DNA from: Clostridia bacterium
GTDB taxonomy: Bacteria; Bacillota; Clostridia; Christensenellales; CAG-1252
Assembly: GCA_024685775.1 (NCBI GenBank)
Contig: JAIKVL010000004.1
Span: 134,486-169,226, forward strand
Direction of reading: 5' to 3'
DNA: 34,741 nt
A model generated the notes under the pieces. That model saw nothing but the letters and a program-made list of their open reading frames with translations. It ran no database searches and had not been told where the DNA came from. Position numbers and translations under genes: made by a program. Below, piece by piece: positions 13,797-24,100 of the stretch. Each line of letters opens with the position of its first letter. The first letter of the stretch is position 1.

Positions 13797-15540
13797 AAGC
13801 CCTCCTGTACTTTTCCTCTTCTGCGGCGATTGCCTTTATGTATGTTGCCCTTTCTTCGTCGTTGGTACTTAATCGATACTTCTCGTTCAGCTCCGCTATC
13901 CTGCTTCTCGAAAACTCTTTCTTTAAGAGCGTAACGCAGTCGATAAAAGCGGCTTTTTCGTTTCCTTCGTACCGTTTGACTTCAAGGTTTATGATCTTAT
14001 CCGCCTCGTCCTCGGTCGTGACGTGATACAACGTTCCGACGTCGGCGGGGACGTTCTTCATCTGACATTCCGTCAGATAATCCGCGGCTTTTCCGAGCGC
14101 TTCGGTCGGCATCAATTCGCGGTAATTCTCCCATTTTTCAAGACCCATCACGCATTGACGCAGGACGAAGCGCGCAGCTTGGACGTTCGCTTCGAGCGCG
14201 GGAGTCGCGGCTTGCGACGGCGCGGGCGCGGCGGAGCTTTTCTCGATCGTTTTGATCTCCGACGTAACGACGTTTTTATTGATCCCCGTGCTGCTCGCGA
14301 CGAACGACGCGTAGACGTCTCTTTCCATTTCGCTCGTCAGTTCGGAAAGGATCGACGCCGCTTCTTTCGCGTAGGAAGCTCTCCCGTAAGGGGTCGAAAG
14401 ATCGTGACGTTCTTTGAGCCTTTCGAGCTTGTACTCCGTCAGCTCTTTCGCGGCGTTTTTATATTTCAAAAATTCTTCGACGCCCGCCCGTTTGATGACT
14501 TCGTCCGGGTCTTCCCCGTTCGGAAGAGAGATGACGCGGACTTTCAATCCGTGATTCTTCAAGATCTCCAAACCGCGAAGCGTCGCGTTCTGCCCGGCCG
14601 AATCACCGTCGTAACAGATATAAATATCCTCGACGTAACGCCTTGCGAGTTTCGCCTGCTCTTCGGTCAGCGACGTCCCCATACTCGCGACGACGTTCTC
14701 CACGCCCGCCTGCACGAGCGCGAGCGTATCCATATATCCTTCCACCATAATAAGGTCGGTGACTTTCTCCCTTTGGCGAAGTTTTTTGACCAGATTCAAA
14801 CCGTACAGATTCCGATTCTTGACGAAAAGAACGGTATTGTCGGTATTTTTATATTTCGCGAAATCAGTCTTTCCGAGGACTCTTCCGCCGAACGCGATCA
14901 CGTGACCGAACGCGTCGATGATCGGGAAGACGAGGCGATTCGCCATCGCGTCGAAGATTTTTCCGTCTCTTTCCTGCAAGACGCCCGCTTTCAGCATTTC
15001 CTGCCTCGAATAACCGAGCGCTTTCAGCTCGTCGATGATATTCGTGTAGCCGTCGGAATAGCCGAGCCCGAACTTGCGAACGGAGGATTCCGAGATCCCT
15101 CGCTTTCGGATATACTCCACGGCGGCGGATGCGGACGGCTTTTTCAGGTTCGCGTGATAAACGCGCGCGGCGTCCCTCGTCAGCGCGAACAGCCTTTCCT
15201 TCATCTGCTTGAAGCCTTCGTCCTGAGCGGAAACGCGCTTCGGGACTTCGAGATGCGCCCGATCGGCGAGGAACTTTATCGCTTCGGAAAAGGTCATACT
15301 CTCCTCTTCCATAACGAAGGTTATGACGTCGCCTCCTTTACCGCAACCGAAACACTTAAAAAAGCCCTGCTCGCGATTCACGGAGAACGACGGCGTTTTT
15401 TCGTGATGAAAAGGACAGTTTCCCCAGTAGTTCGACCCTTTTTTCGTCAAGGAAGGAACGTAAGAGGAAACGACGTCCACGATGTCGGAGCGGTTTTTCA
15501 GCTCCTCGATGAAATTTCCGTCAAACCCGCGAATCTCCAT
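13783..15540 (-). CDS. dnaG: DNA primase DnaG
   Basis: 585-residue replicative primase that lays RNA primers for DNA synthesis. The N-terminal CHC2 zinc finger is complete (C42-x2-H45 ... C63-x2-C66, in [11 protein letters not shown] and [10 protein letters not shown]). The TOPRIM domain follows, with [14 protein letters not shown] (E267) and CYDGDSAGQ (D311, D313). The C-terminal ~150 residues are the weakly conserved helicase-interaction region. The ATG at 15540 shares one base with the dgt stop (TGATG) and has a GGAG ribosome-binding site. Further upstream in-frame starts would extend into dgt and encode Arg-rich sequence, so they are rejected. Confidence 0.95.
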   Translation of the reverse strand: MEIRGFDGNFIEELKNRSDIVDVVSSYVPSLTKKGSNYWGNCPFHHEKTPSFSVNREQGFFKCFGCGKGGDVITFVMEEESMTFSEAIKFLADRAHLEVPKRVSAQDEGFKQMKERLFALTRDAARVYHANLKKPSASAAVEYIRKRGISESSVRKFGLGYSDGYTNIIDELKALGYSRQEMLKAGVLQERDGKIFDAMANRLVFPIIDAFGHVIAFGGRVLGKTDFAKYKNTDNTVLFVKNRNLYGLNLVKKLRQREKVTDLIMVEGYMDTLALVQAGVENVVASMGTSLTEEQAKLARRYVEDIYICYDGDSAGQNATLRGLEILKNHGLKVRVISLPNGEDPDEVIKRAGVEEFLKYKNAAKELTEYKLERLKERHDLSTPYGRASYAKEAASILSELTSEMERDVYASFVASSTGINKNVVTSEIKTIEKSSAAPAPSQAATPALEANVQAARFVLRQCVMGLEKWENYRELMPTEALGKAADYLTECQMKNVPADVGTLYHVTTEDEADKIINLEVKRYEGNEKAAFIDCVTLLKKEFSRSRIAELNEKYRLSTNDEERATYIKAIAAEEEKYRRAYGSK

Positions 15541-16535
15541 CAGCTTCTCCAATCGTTCGGAATAAACAGGCGTTCGTAGGTCGCGACGGCGTAACGATCG
15601 GTCATACCCGCGAGGTAGTCGCAGACGCAAGTCTCCTTGCCGTCCGTCTCCGCCATGGAGCAGTACGGTTCGGGGACTTGGTCGAAATTCTCGTAAAAAT
15701 AATAGTAAAGCGTTTCAAGCAGCTTCTTCGCTTTCTTCTCTTCGCCCTTCGCGGCGTGATAGGCGTACACGTTCTCATTCATAAAAGCATACAGCCGATT
15801 CAACGCGGTTTGCACGTCGGGCGACAAACCGACTTCGGGCTTATCGTAGGAAAAATTCACCATATCGAGGACGAGGGTATTTACCCTCGCGCTTTTGGTC
15901 GAACCGAGGACTTCGACGCACTCTTTCGGAATGCGATCTTCGGTTATGACGCCGGCGGCGAGCGCGTCGTCGATATCGTGATTGATATAAGCGATCCGAT
16001 CCGAATAGCTGACGACTTTGCCTTCGAGCGTCGCGGGATGCAAAGAAAGCTTATGATTTTCGATCCCGTCGCGGACTTCCCAAGTCAGGTTCAAGCCCTT
16101 TCCGTCGTTTTCGAGCTTTTCGACGACGCGGCGACTTTGCTCGTTATGTCGAAACGGTCTTCCGAGAATGCGGGAAAAGACTTCTTCGCCGGCGTGACCG
16201 AAGGGCGTGTGACCGACGTCATGACCGAGCGCGATGGCTTCGGTCAGATCCGCGTTCAGGCAAAGCCCCGTCGAGATCGTTCGCGCGATCTGGCAAACTT
16301 CGAGGGTATGCGTCAAACGCGTCCTGTAATGATCGCCTTCGGGAGAAATAAAAACCTGCGTCTTATGTTTCAGGCGGCGAAACGCCTTGGAATGAATGAT
16401 GCGGTCGCGGTCGCGCTGAAACTCCGTCCTGAGCGGGCAAGGCGGCACGGGGATCTCTCTTCCCCTCGTTGCGTCGGAAGGCGTTGCGTATTTCGACAAA
16501 AATATTTTTTCGATTTCCAAATAGCGATCTTTCAA
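15540..16535 (-). CDS. dgt: dGTPase-like HD-domain deoxynucleotide triphosphohydrolase
   Basis: 331-residue HD-superfamily enzyme expected to hydrolyse dNTPs to deoxynucleoside plus triphosphate. Visible motifs are FRRLKHKTQVF (~48), GDHYRTRLTHTLEV (first metal His), ALGHDVGHTPFGHAGE (HD pair) and FRHNEQSRRV, all diagnostic of the Dgt subfamily, followed by SYSDRIAYINHDIDDA with the last metal Asp. I chose a TTG start at 16535 because GGGAGGG lies 7 nt before it and conserved sequence (KDRYLEIEKIFLSKYA) starts there. A longer frame to 16628 exists but lacks such a site. It is the first gene of the dgt-dnaG-rpoD operon, which ties dNTP control to replication priming. Confidence 0.9.
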   Translation of the reverse strand: MKDRYLEIEKIFLSKYATPSDATRGREIPVPPCPLRTEFQRDRDRIIHSKAFRRLKHKTQVFISPEGDHYRTRLTHTLEVCQIARTISTGLCLNADLTEAIALGHDVGHTPFGHAGEEVFSRILGRPFRHNEQSRRVVEKLENDGKGLNLTWEVRDGIENHKLSLHPATLEGKVVSYSDRIAYINHDIDDALAAGVITEDRIPKECVEVLGSTKSARVNTLVLDMVNFSYDKPEVGLSPDVQTALNRLYAFMNENVYAYHAAKGEEKKAKKLLETLYYYFYENFDQVPEPYCSMAETDGKETCVCDYLAGMTDRYAVATYERLFIPNDWRS

Positions 16536-16649
16536 AACTTTTCCCTCCCGATTATTTGCCCAAACCACGCATTTTTCGCGCGTTCTTACCTGATTTGCGG
16601 AGCATTTCCACGCAAAAAAGATACCCACTGCCGACAGTTAGGCTATTAA

Positions 16650-16678
16650 AGCATATCACTCGCAATTTGAAATTGCAA
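16650..16678 (-). promoter_or_regulatory. Candidate promoter of the dgt-dnaG-rpoD operon
   Basis: On the minus strand, TTGCAA (16678-16673), a 17-bp spacer and TATGCT (16655-16650) put the transcription start near 16643. This gives a leader of about 108 nt before the dgt TTG. A small hairpin (TTTGC/GCAAA arms, about 16617-16594) lies in the leader, with no clear terminator. The -35 box overlaps a dyad. Confidence 0.5.
16662..16676. repeat. Perfect dyad over the dgt promoter
   Basis: GCAATTT-G-AAATTGC is a perfect 7-bp inverted repeat with one central base, placed across the -35 box and spacer of the candidate dgt promoter. Its position is typical for a repressor operator. A second TTGCAA palindrome lies ten bases upstream (16683-16688). 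No regulator is encoded next to it. Confidence 0.5.
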
Positions 16679-16718
16679 GCCTTTGCAAAAAATAATTAAA
16701 ATTCTTCGTAAAATATTT

Positions 16719-17399
16719 TTATTCCGCTTGATCGGAAGCGCCGTTTTCTTCTTCCGACGAGGGGATTTCCTCTTTCGGAAGCGCGGTTTCAGCGGCAGGA
16801 GAAAGTTCGCGTTTTCCTCTCTTGTCGATACGAAGCGCCAAGCGCAGCCCCGTCGTTATGATCGGAGCGGCGAACGTGCAGATCGCGATCTCAAAAAGGA
16901 AGTTGACGCCGAGGAGTCCGCCGAAGAACGCCGCGTTGATCGTCATGGATCCGAACGTCTTTCCGAAGTTGAAAGCCGCCATCATCGCGAGGACCAGCCC
17001 CGTGTTGGTGCAAACGCCGACGACGGAAGACGCCGCGCAGGCGATATAGGTGCTCGCGTCCTCGCTTCTCTTATGAAACAGTTTTTTGAAAAGCTTAAAC
17101 GTAAAGTAAGTCGTGATCGGGATAATAATCCTCGGAATAATGGAAACGAGCGGGTTATAAAACATCGGAGCAAGAAGGCTCGGATGCAAAAACGCGTTCG
17201 CGAAAGACGCGAAGCCGAAAGCGGTTCCCGCGAAGATCCCCATTCCGAGACCTTTTACGTCCGCCGCGAGGATCACCGCGATCAACGGGATGAACGCCAT
17301 ACTGAGCCCGATCGGATTGGGCATCGGTACCAGAACGAAAATTAAGATTAAAGATAGGAAGATTGCCGCTATTGCGATGTCGCTCGTTTTGATTTTCAT
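16719..17399 (-). CDS. ECF transporter S component (substrate-binding membrane subunit), vitamin type unknown
   Basis: 226-residue integral membrane protein of about six helices, resembling S components of energy-coupling factor vitamin importers. The N-terminal MKIKTSDIAIAAIFLSLILI and the central SSVVGVCTNTGLVLAMMAAF (N-T-x-L-V-L pattern) fit the FolT/PanT-like family. The last ~37 residues are a hydrophilic Glu/Ser-rich tail, unusual for these compact proteins. Substrate cannot be read from sequence. The EcfA/EcfT module is not in this window and is probably shared and elsewhere. AAGGAGA lies somewhat far upstream of the ATG. Because a hairpin without U-tract separates it from the giant gene, some co-transcription is possible. 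No clear terminator follows. Confidence 0.75.
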   Translation of the reverse strand: MKIKTSDIAIAAIFLSLILIFVLVPMPNPIGLSMAFIPLIAVILAADVKGLGMGIFAGTAFGFASFANAFLHPSLLAPMFYNPLVSIIPRIIIPITTYFTFKLFKKLFHKRSEDASTYIACAASSVVGVCTNTGLVLAMMAAFNFGKTFGSMTINAAFFGGLLGVNFLFEIAICTFAAPIITTGLRLALRIDKRGKRELSPAAETALPKEEIPSSEEENGASDQAE

Positions 17400-17430
17400 A
17401 AGTCTCGTTTGTCTCCTTGTTTATGTTTTC

Positions 17431-17454
17431 GGGCGGATGACAAGTCACCCGCCC
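17431..17454 (-). other. GC-rich intercistronic hairpin after the giant gene
   Basis: On the minus strand GGGCGGGTGAC and GTCATCCGCCC pair over up to 11 bp with one G-U wobble, between the giant-gene stop and the ECF start. It is followed by GAAAACAT rather than a U-tract, so it is not a classical terminator. The G-U pair makes the minus-strand RNA better paired than the plus-strand copy. It may protect the upstream mRNA 3' end or reduce readthrough. Confidence 0.6.
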
Positions 17455-17478
17455 TTTCGTTTCGTTAAATGAACGCTT

Positions 17479-18150
17479 TTATTCGCCGTCGATCTCGGAT
17501 GCGTCGTCGACCAAAAGGTCATCCGCTCCGCTTTCGGAAAGCGCGTCCGACGAGTTTTCACCCGTCGCAGCGAAGCTTTTCGCGGTTTTATTCGCCGATT
17601 TCGATTTCTTCTTATCTTCTTTCGCGCGTTTTTTCTTTTCCTTATCCGAGAGCGTTTCCTCTTTCGTATCTTCTTTTTCCTCTACGGAGAGTTCATCCGA
17701 AGATCCCTCTTCCGCAGGATTATCCAAGGCGTCTTCTTCTGAGATCGACTCGCCGCCTTGGGGCGCCGTATCCGCATCGGCGGGAACCTCCGCAGATTCC
17801 GCTTCGGTTTCGCCTTCACTTTCTCCGCTCGTCCCTTCTCCTTCGGTCTTCGAGCCTTCCGCGGGGTTTTCTCCCTCCGCAACGGGTTCGATTCCCATCC
17901 TTGCGATTACGAGCTTTTCCGTTTCGTCCGCGGGAGATCCGGCTTCGTGCGTTTCCGCAGGCGCATCTCCGCCTTCGGTATCGGTCTTTTTCGAAGACTT
18001 ATCTTTCTTCGGCGCTTTTTCCTTCTTCGGCTTCTTCGGTTTCTTGGGCTTAAACACTCTTCTCTTACTCGCCTTATGGAGAGCGACGAGGATCACGATC
18101 GTGATGATCGCCATCACGAGGACCGAGCCGCCGTAGACGAGGATCTTACC
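17479..18150 (-). other. Membrane anchor and cytoplasmic tail of the giant protein
   Basis: A single hydrophobic helix (about 18150-18076) is followed by KRRVFKPKKPKKPKK and then about 200 residues dominated by Glu, Asp, Ser, Lys and Ala, with no Cys or aromatic core. By the positive-inside rule the tail lies in the cytoplasm. Low complexity suggests disorder. A basic block KEKKKRAKEDKKKSK-like segment recurs near 17610. Confidence 0.75.
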
Positions 18151-21100
18151 CGTCGTCGTCTTCAAGAAGGATTTTTGGTTAATGACAAGTTTCGCGTCGG
18201 AAAGACCTTCTTTGGTTACGTTGCCGACGAACGCCGCACCCGTCGCCGTGGATTTATCGAACAGGGATTCGCCCGAGTAGGCGTTCACGATATCGATCTT
18301 GATATTCGAATACTCGTAACTGCCGAGGCTTTCGCCCTCCGTTCTGTCGCCAGTAACGTAGATCTCGAAAGTTCCGTCCGCGATCTCGAAATAATTCGGG
18401 ATCGCCGCGTAATCGTCGTAGGGGTCTTCCGCGGAGAGGACGTACGCGATATTGGGATCGCGGTCGCCGATCGTCTTGGACGTGGGAACGAGTTTGATGA
18501 CGATCGAGACGGGAGCGACAGAAACGTTCGCGTTAAACGTCGCTTTAACGTTATTATTCGCGGCGATCAAGCCGAGTTCGTCCGCCGTCTTTTTACCTGC
18601 GGAAGGAACGAGTCTGGAAAGCTTATAATAAGCGATCTTCAACTCGGAAGCGATGTAATCCGACGCTTCTTTATCCGTGCTGCCCACGGGGATTTTCAGG
18701 AAGTTCGCGCCTTTTTCGATCGAGAATTTCAAGGCGGCTTTGTTATCGCCGTAATAGATCGTGTTTTGCGCTTCGAGATCCGTACGCTCGACGACCGCGG
18801 GCGTAAACGCGCCTTGGCTATCGAAATAGCCGACTTCCGCTTTGACGGTGACCGCCGCCGGATTGATCGTAAAATCCCCGGGGATCACGGAGATGAAGTA
18901 GTTTTCCGTGATCGGCGCGTTTTCGGCTTTGGTCGCCTTCAACGAGAAAGTGCCGTTGATCTTATAGCTTCCGACGCTGACCGCGTTTTGCACCGAGTAC
19001 TTCTCGGCGACGACCTTGACTTTATCCTTATCCTTTTCAAGCAGACCTTCGTGCTTATAGGTGACGAGCGCTTCTCTGAAATCGCTAACCGCGTTATAGG
19101 TCTTGGTAAAGTCGGAGATGCGGATCGTTAGATATTTCTTCGTAACGATGATCATGCGTTGTCCGCTCTGCATCGTGATGCCCGAAATGCTGTCCGCAGC
19201 GTCTTGCGTGGTGAAGTCCGCGCTGAACACGGCGTCGTATTCGCCGACGTTCAAAATCGTGCTTTCATCGTAACCGACGAGCGCGTTTACGCCGAGATCC
19301 GCAAGCGTCGCGTTTCTCTTCTCGCTTCCGAACATCGCGAAATAGAGATCGGCAAGCGAAATGCTTCCGTCGCCGACGATCGGCGTGTATTTGATCGTCG
19401 AGATCGGCGTTCCGTAGATTACCGAAGTCTTATTCGGTTTCAAGCGGATCGCGACCTTCTTGATCTCGTAGAAGTTGCCGCCCTCTTTCGCCGAGGTCAG
19501 ATCGTAGCGAGCGGTCACGTCCGTCTTGTCGTCCATAACTTTATAGACGAGCGGATATTTGCCGACGCGTTCGCCCGGTTCTCTCGAAACGACGAGCGTA
19601 TGCGTCTTTTCGACGAAGGATTGCCCTTGCGTCAAAGACGCGTAGATGGTTTCCGTTCTCTTTCCGATAAACTTGACGTTTCTTTCCTCTTCGGCGGAAA
19701 CGGTCATCTTCTTCGGCGTGACCTTCAAGACTCCGTCCGCTTTGAGAACGGCTTTTCTGACGCCGTCCACGAGGGCGTATCCGTCCAAACTCGCGACCGA
19801 ATAATTCTTGTTCCGATCGGAGAACAGGCAAGCGAGATCGTAGCGAACGGTCTCCGACGGGAGAAGGATCTTGCCCTCGTTATAAGTGATCGCGTCGAAA
19901 TAGAGCTCGTCGCCTTCTTTCATTCCCGTATGCGAGCAACCGCCGCCGCACTCGCTTCCCGAGCAGACGTGGTATTTCGGCTTGTAATCCGTGTCGCCGT
20001 ATTCGATTTCGTCCGGATCGAAGATGATCTTGACCTCGGTCGGGCGCACGATGTAGTACGCTTCCTGCCCCGTCATAACGACGTTATAGTTCTTCAAAGC
20101 GAGGCTGTCGCCGACGATGATGCGATAGGCGCCCGCATCGAAGACGTCCGCATTCTCGCGGGTCAGGATCTTGGACGCGACCGCTTCGTAGTTCGCGCGG
20201 TCTTGCGCAAGAAGCCCGCTCTTGACCGTCGGAACGAACGCGACGGGCGAAGAGAATTGCGAGAGATAATCGGTTTCGATCGAAGCGACTTCGAGTTCGA
20301 GCGTCGCGCGGCGAATGTTCGCGCGAATCAAACCGTCCTGCGTAGAGGTGATCTCGTTCCCGTCGAATGCGTAATCGAGATAGACGTACTTATGATCGCC
20401 GTTCGGATCGGTCGACACGAGTTTCGCTTTTCCGCTCACGACGACGACCTTTCCTTGCTCCGCGTTCGCGTCCTTAAACGCGAATTTGACGCCGTCCACG
20501 GAGACGTACGCCGCGTCGCCGCCCTTGAAGCCTTGGATCTGCATGCTGCCGGGGAGCAATTCCGCGTCGACCTTGCCGTCGTAGACTTTATCTTTGATCA
20601 CCAAGCTCTTGAAGGTCAGGATCGCGGGCGTGATCTCCAAGCCGGAGGTCGCGTTGCAAAGGACTTTCGAGCCGGCGTAGACCTTATAGCTGACGAGATA
20701 CGAACCGGCGTGGAAAGGCTTATCGTTGACGAGCGGAGGCGTGGCGCCCAGCGCGGAATAGTTGGAGACGACGGTATAGCCTGCGTTTTGCGCGCGGGTC
20801 GTGACCGAATTCAAAGCCGAGGTCGAGGCGGTGATATTCGCGCCGCTGTACGTCGCCGAGATCCACTCCATCGGAACGTAGGTCAGTTCGGCGTTCAAGA
20901 CGATGTTGTAATGCCCCGTCGTCCAAGTGATCTCGTACTTCCAAGCGTCGGAAGAATTCCTCGTCGCGGTTTCGTGCGCGCTCGTAGAGGTCAAGCCCCA
21001 GAACATATACCCCGTTCCGATATTGCTGACTTTGACGGTGATCTTCGAACCGCTTCCTTCGAGTTCGTCCGCGAAATAGACGCCGAGACCCGAGAAGACC

Positions 21101-24100
21101 GGCATATTCGCCGCGCCGTTTTTGAGGATCTCCTCGCTGACGCCCGTGTAATTCACCGACACGAGATAGCGAAGCGCGAAGACGGCGGAGACGGGCGCCG
21201 CGAGCGAATATTCATTCTTCGCCCTGCCCGATTCGTCCTTATTGACGATCGTCCCGTTCTTATCTTTCCAAGCGCGAAGCGCGTAGTTGCCTTGCGCGGA
21301 AGCCGCGTAGACGATCGAATCGCCGAACGTCACTTCGATCGTTCCGTCGCCGTAAACGTTCATATAAGAAGCGATCGTTTCTTCGTGGACCGCGGAAGCG
21401 TTCGTTTGATACGTCACGACCGTGCAAAGGGTGAATCCGTCGCCGCGGAGCGCGTTACCGGAAAGCGTCGCGCTCTTGAACGCGACCGCGATCTTTTCCG
21501 CGGTTCCGCCTTCGCCGAGGGTAATGAAGCCCGCGTTAAAGGTCCCGCCCGTGACGGTGATCGTGTTCGAGCCGGAAAGCGCGCCTTTGAAACCGAGGAG
21601 AGGCAGGATGGTCGCGCCGTTAACGGCGAAAGATTCCGCGATGGCGACGGAGCGATCGGCGAGCTTGGTCGGAGAAACTTCGGTCGCGCGCGAGAGTTTA
21701 TTGAAGTCGCTTTCGCTTCGGACGACCGCGGGCGCATAGACCGCTTCTTTCGCCTTTTCGGAAATCGTCACGATCGACGCGAAATAGAACGCCTCGTTAT
21801 CCGATCCCGTAAAGACGGGAGTCAAACCGTCAAAGGAGGGAGTCAACACCGCTCCTTTCTCGTAATAGACGAAGGAGTACGATCCGCTCGACGCGGTAAG
21901 CGAGCTACCGTAGGTCTTATCGAAGGTCATAACGATCGCGCCGCTCGAACGATAGGACGGGATGGTCATTCCGCTGTCCGACAAGCAAAGGACGACGTTA
22001 TTCATCGTCGCGCCCGCCGTAGAGAGATCGACGTATCCTTTTCGGAGATAGACGACGCCGTTGCGGAAGACCCCGCCTTGGGATCTCGAAGTAAAGAGAG
22101 AGCCTTCGCCCATGGCTTTCATCGAGAGAGAATGCCCGCCGAGGTCGAGGATGATCCCGTCGAAATAGACGGACGGGAGATTTCTCTTGACTTCGAGATC
22201 GGACGCAAGCGTGATCACGCTGCCGGGAGCAAGCCCGCCTTCCGCGGTCAGATAACCGAGATAGACTAGTTCGTCCTCGGAAGAGATTTGAGAAATGCTC
22301 TTGACGGAGATCTTCGCGCCGGACGCGCTTTCGGGAGCGGTGTAGAATCCGGTCGCATAGTTATACGCGCCGGGGAAGACGACTTTCCCGTCGAAGTCAT
22401 ACAAGCAGACGAACGATCCGACGAGCGGCGTGAGCTCGAAGCTGACTTTCGTCCCGATATTGGTCTTTTGATAGGTCGCGCCGATAACGGTGTCGGAATC
22501 CACGCGCAATTCGTTGACGCCGACAAGGCTTCCTTCCTCGACCGCTTTTTCCGCGCCGCCGGTCACGAACCAGCAGTTCTTCATCGCGCCGCCGTTCGCC
22601 AAGCAAAGCGCCGCGCCGCCCGAGAAGGCGTCCGTATTCAAAGGCGAAAGGACGATGACCGCGCTCATCAAACCGCGGTTGATCTTAACGAGGCAAGCGT
22701 CGCCTTTAACGCTGACGCCGCTTTCGAATTCGAACACGAGATCTTTCAGCTCGCCGTACAAAGTGTGGATAAAGGGATTCGCTTGGATCTCGTAAAGGAT
22801 GACGCTGTCCGCTCCGCCGACGATGCTTCCTTTGAACGGACGCTCCGCGCTGCCGATCGTCCGGATCTCGGTATCGACGGTAAATCCTCCGTCTTTGACG
22901 AAGAAGGTCTCGTCGAGGAATTCGAATTCGCCCGCGACCGCCGTAGCAAGACGGCTGAGATCGTCCGCGGAAGACAAGACGCGATTGACGAAGTTCAACA
23001 TATACGCGTTGCCCGCGGAGGAAGCAAGCGAGACGCGCTTCTCGGAAATGACCTGCCCCGAGACTTCGCCCTGCTCGCCGTACCAACCCGCGAAGACTTG
23101 TTCGTCCGTGCTTGCCGCCGTGGCGACGATCCTTTCGCCGAATTCATACTTCACGTCGCTGAGTCCGTTTCCGAAGATCACCGAGTAGCGATCGCTGTAT
23201 GCGGAAGTCGACTTGAACGCTTCGTACAGCGACGCGCTCGAAGTTTCGAAATAGACGTTCGTCGCTTGGACGGGAGCGCCGACGGAAAGCACGTCGCGAT
23301 TTTCGACGAACACGACTTTTTCAAGCGTGACGGTTTGATCACCGTCGAAGATCGACACGCCCGCGGAAAGCGCCGCGAGATTGACGCGCGCATTTTTGAT
23401 CGTTCCCGCAAAGAGTCCGAGCGCGCTTCCGTCGAAGCCCGCAAGGAAAGTCAGAGAATGACCCGCGCCGTCCAAAACGCCTTTGAAGGCGCGCGACTTA
23501 AAGCCTGCGAGCGGAGCGGGAACGGCTACGTCCGCGCCGAGCGTAAACGTCTCGTCCGCGCCGTCGTAACCGAGCAGGATGACGTCGGAAAGGACGGTGA
23601 ACTTATACGTCGTGTCGATGACCGTGGAAATGAATTCCGCGGTATAAAGCCCCGCCGCCGCGGAGACTGTGTTCATTTCGGGATTTGCGGAAAGGATCGC
23701 ACCTTCTTTCGTCCAGCCGATGAAGATCATATCGCCTTCCGAGGCTGCGGTAAGCATCATATCGCCTTCGCCGCCCTGCTCGATCGAACCGACGCCGTTG
23801 ATGCGGACGACCGAATACGCTGCCGCGCCTTGCGCCAAAGCGTAATCGACGCGCGTCACGACCCAGAGGTTGATCGCCTCGCCCGAGCCTTCCTTCATAA
23901 ACAGACCGCCCGAAACGACCGCGCCGTTTTCGAGATAGACGACCGCGTTTTCAATCCTACCGCCGTTATTCGCTGCGAGATAAGCGTTCGTCTCTTCTTT
24001 GTCGAGGCGCAATCCGATGTTACGGATCGTAGCGGAAGTCTGACCGAAGAGACCGCCCGTCAAGGTCGTTCCGCCGACCGTGACGACGTGATGTCCGCCC

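Noticed and set aside
12828-15579. Long plus-strand frames opposite rpoD and dnaG (12828-13934 and 14023-15579)
   Set aside because: They lie antisense to two certain genes, have Arg/Phe/Asp-rich composition, and lack ribosome-binding sites.
15541-15630. N-terminal extension of dnaG to 15630
   Set aside because: It is Arg-rich, overlaps dgt and is not part of the primase family. The TGATG junction at 15540 gives a standard coupled start.
16536-16628. N-terminal extension of dgt to 16628
   Set aside because: No ribosome-binding site, and sequence unlike the family. The TTG at 16535 has GGGAGGG at correct spacing.
16681-16718. Possible terminator after the ECF gene
   Set aside because: There are A/T runs (TTTTTT on the minus strand) but no GC-containing stem before them, so termination is not supported.
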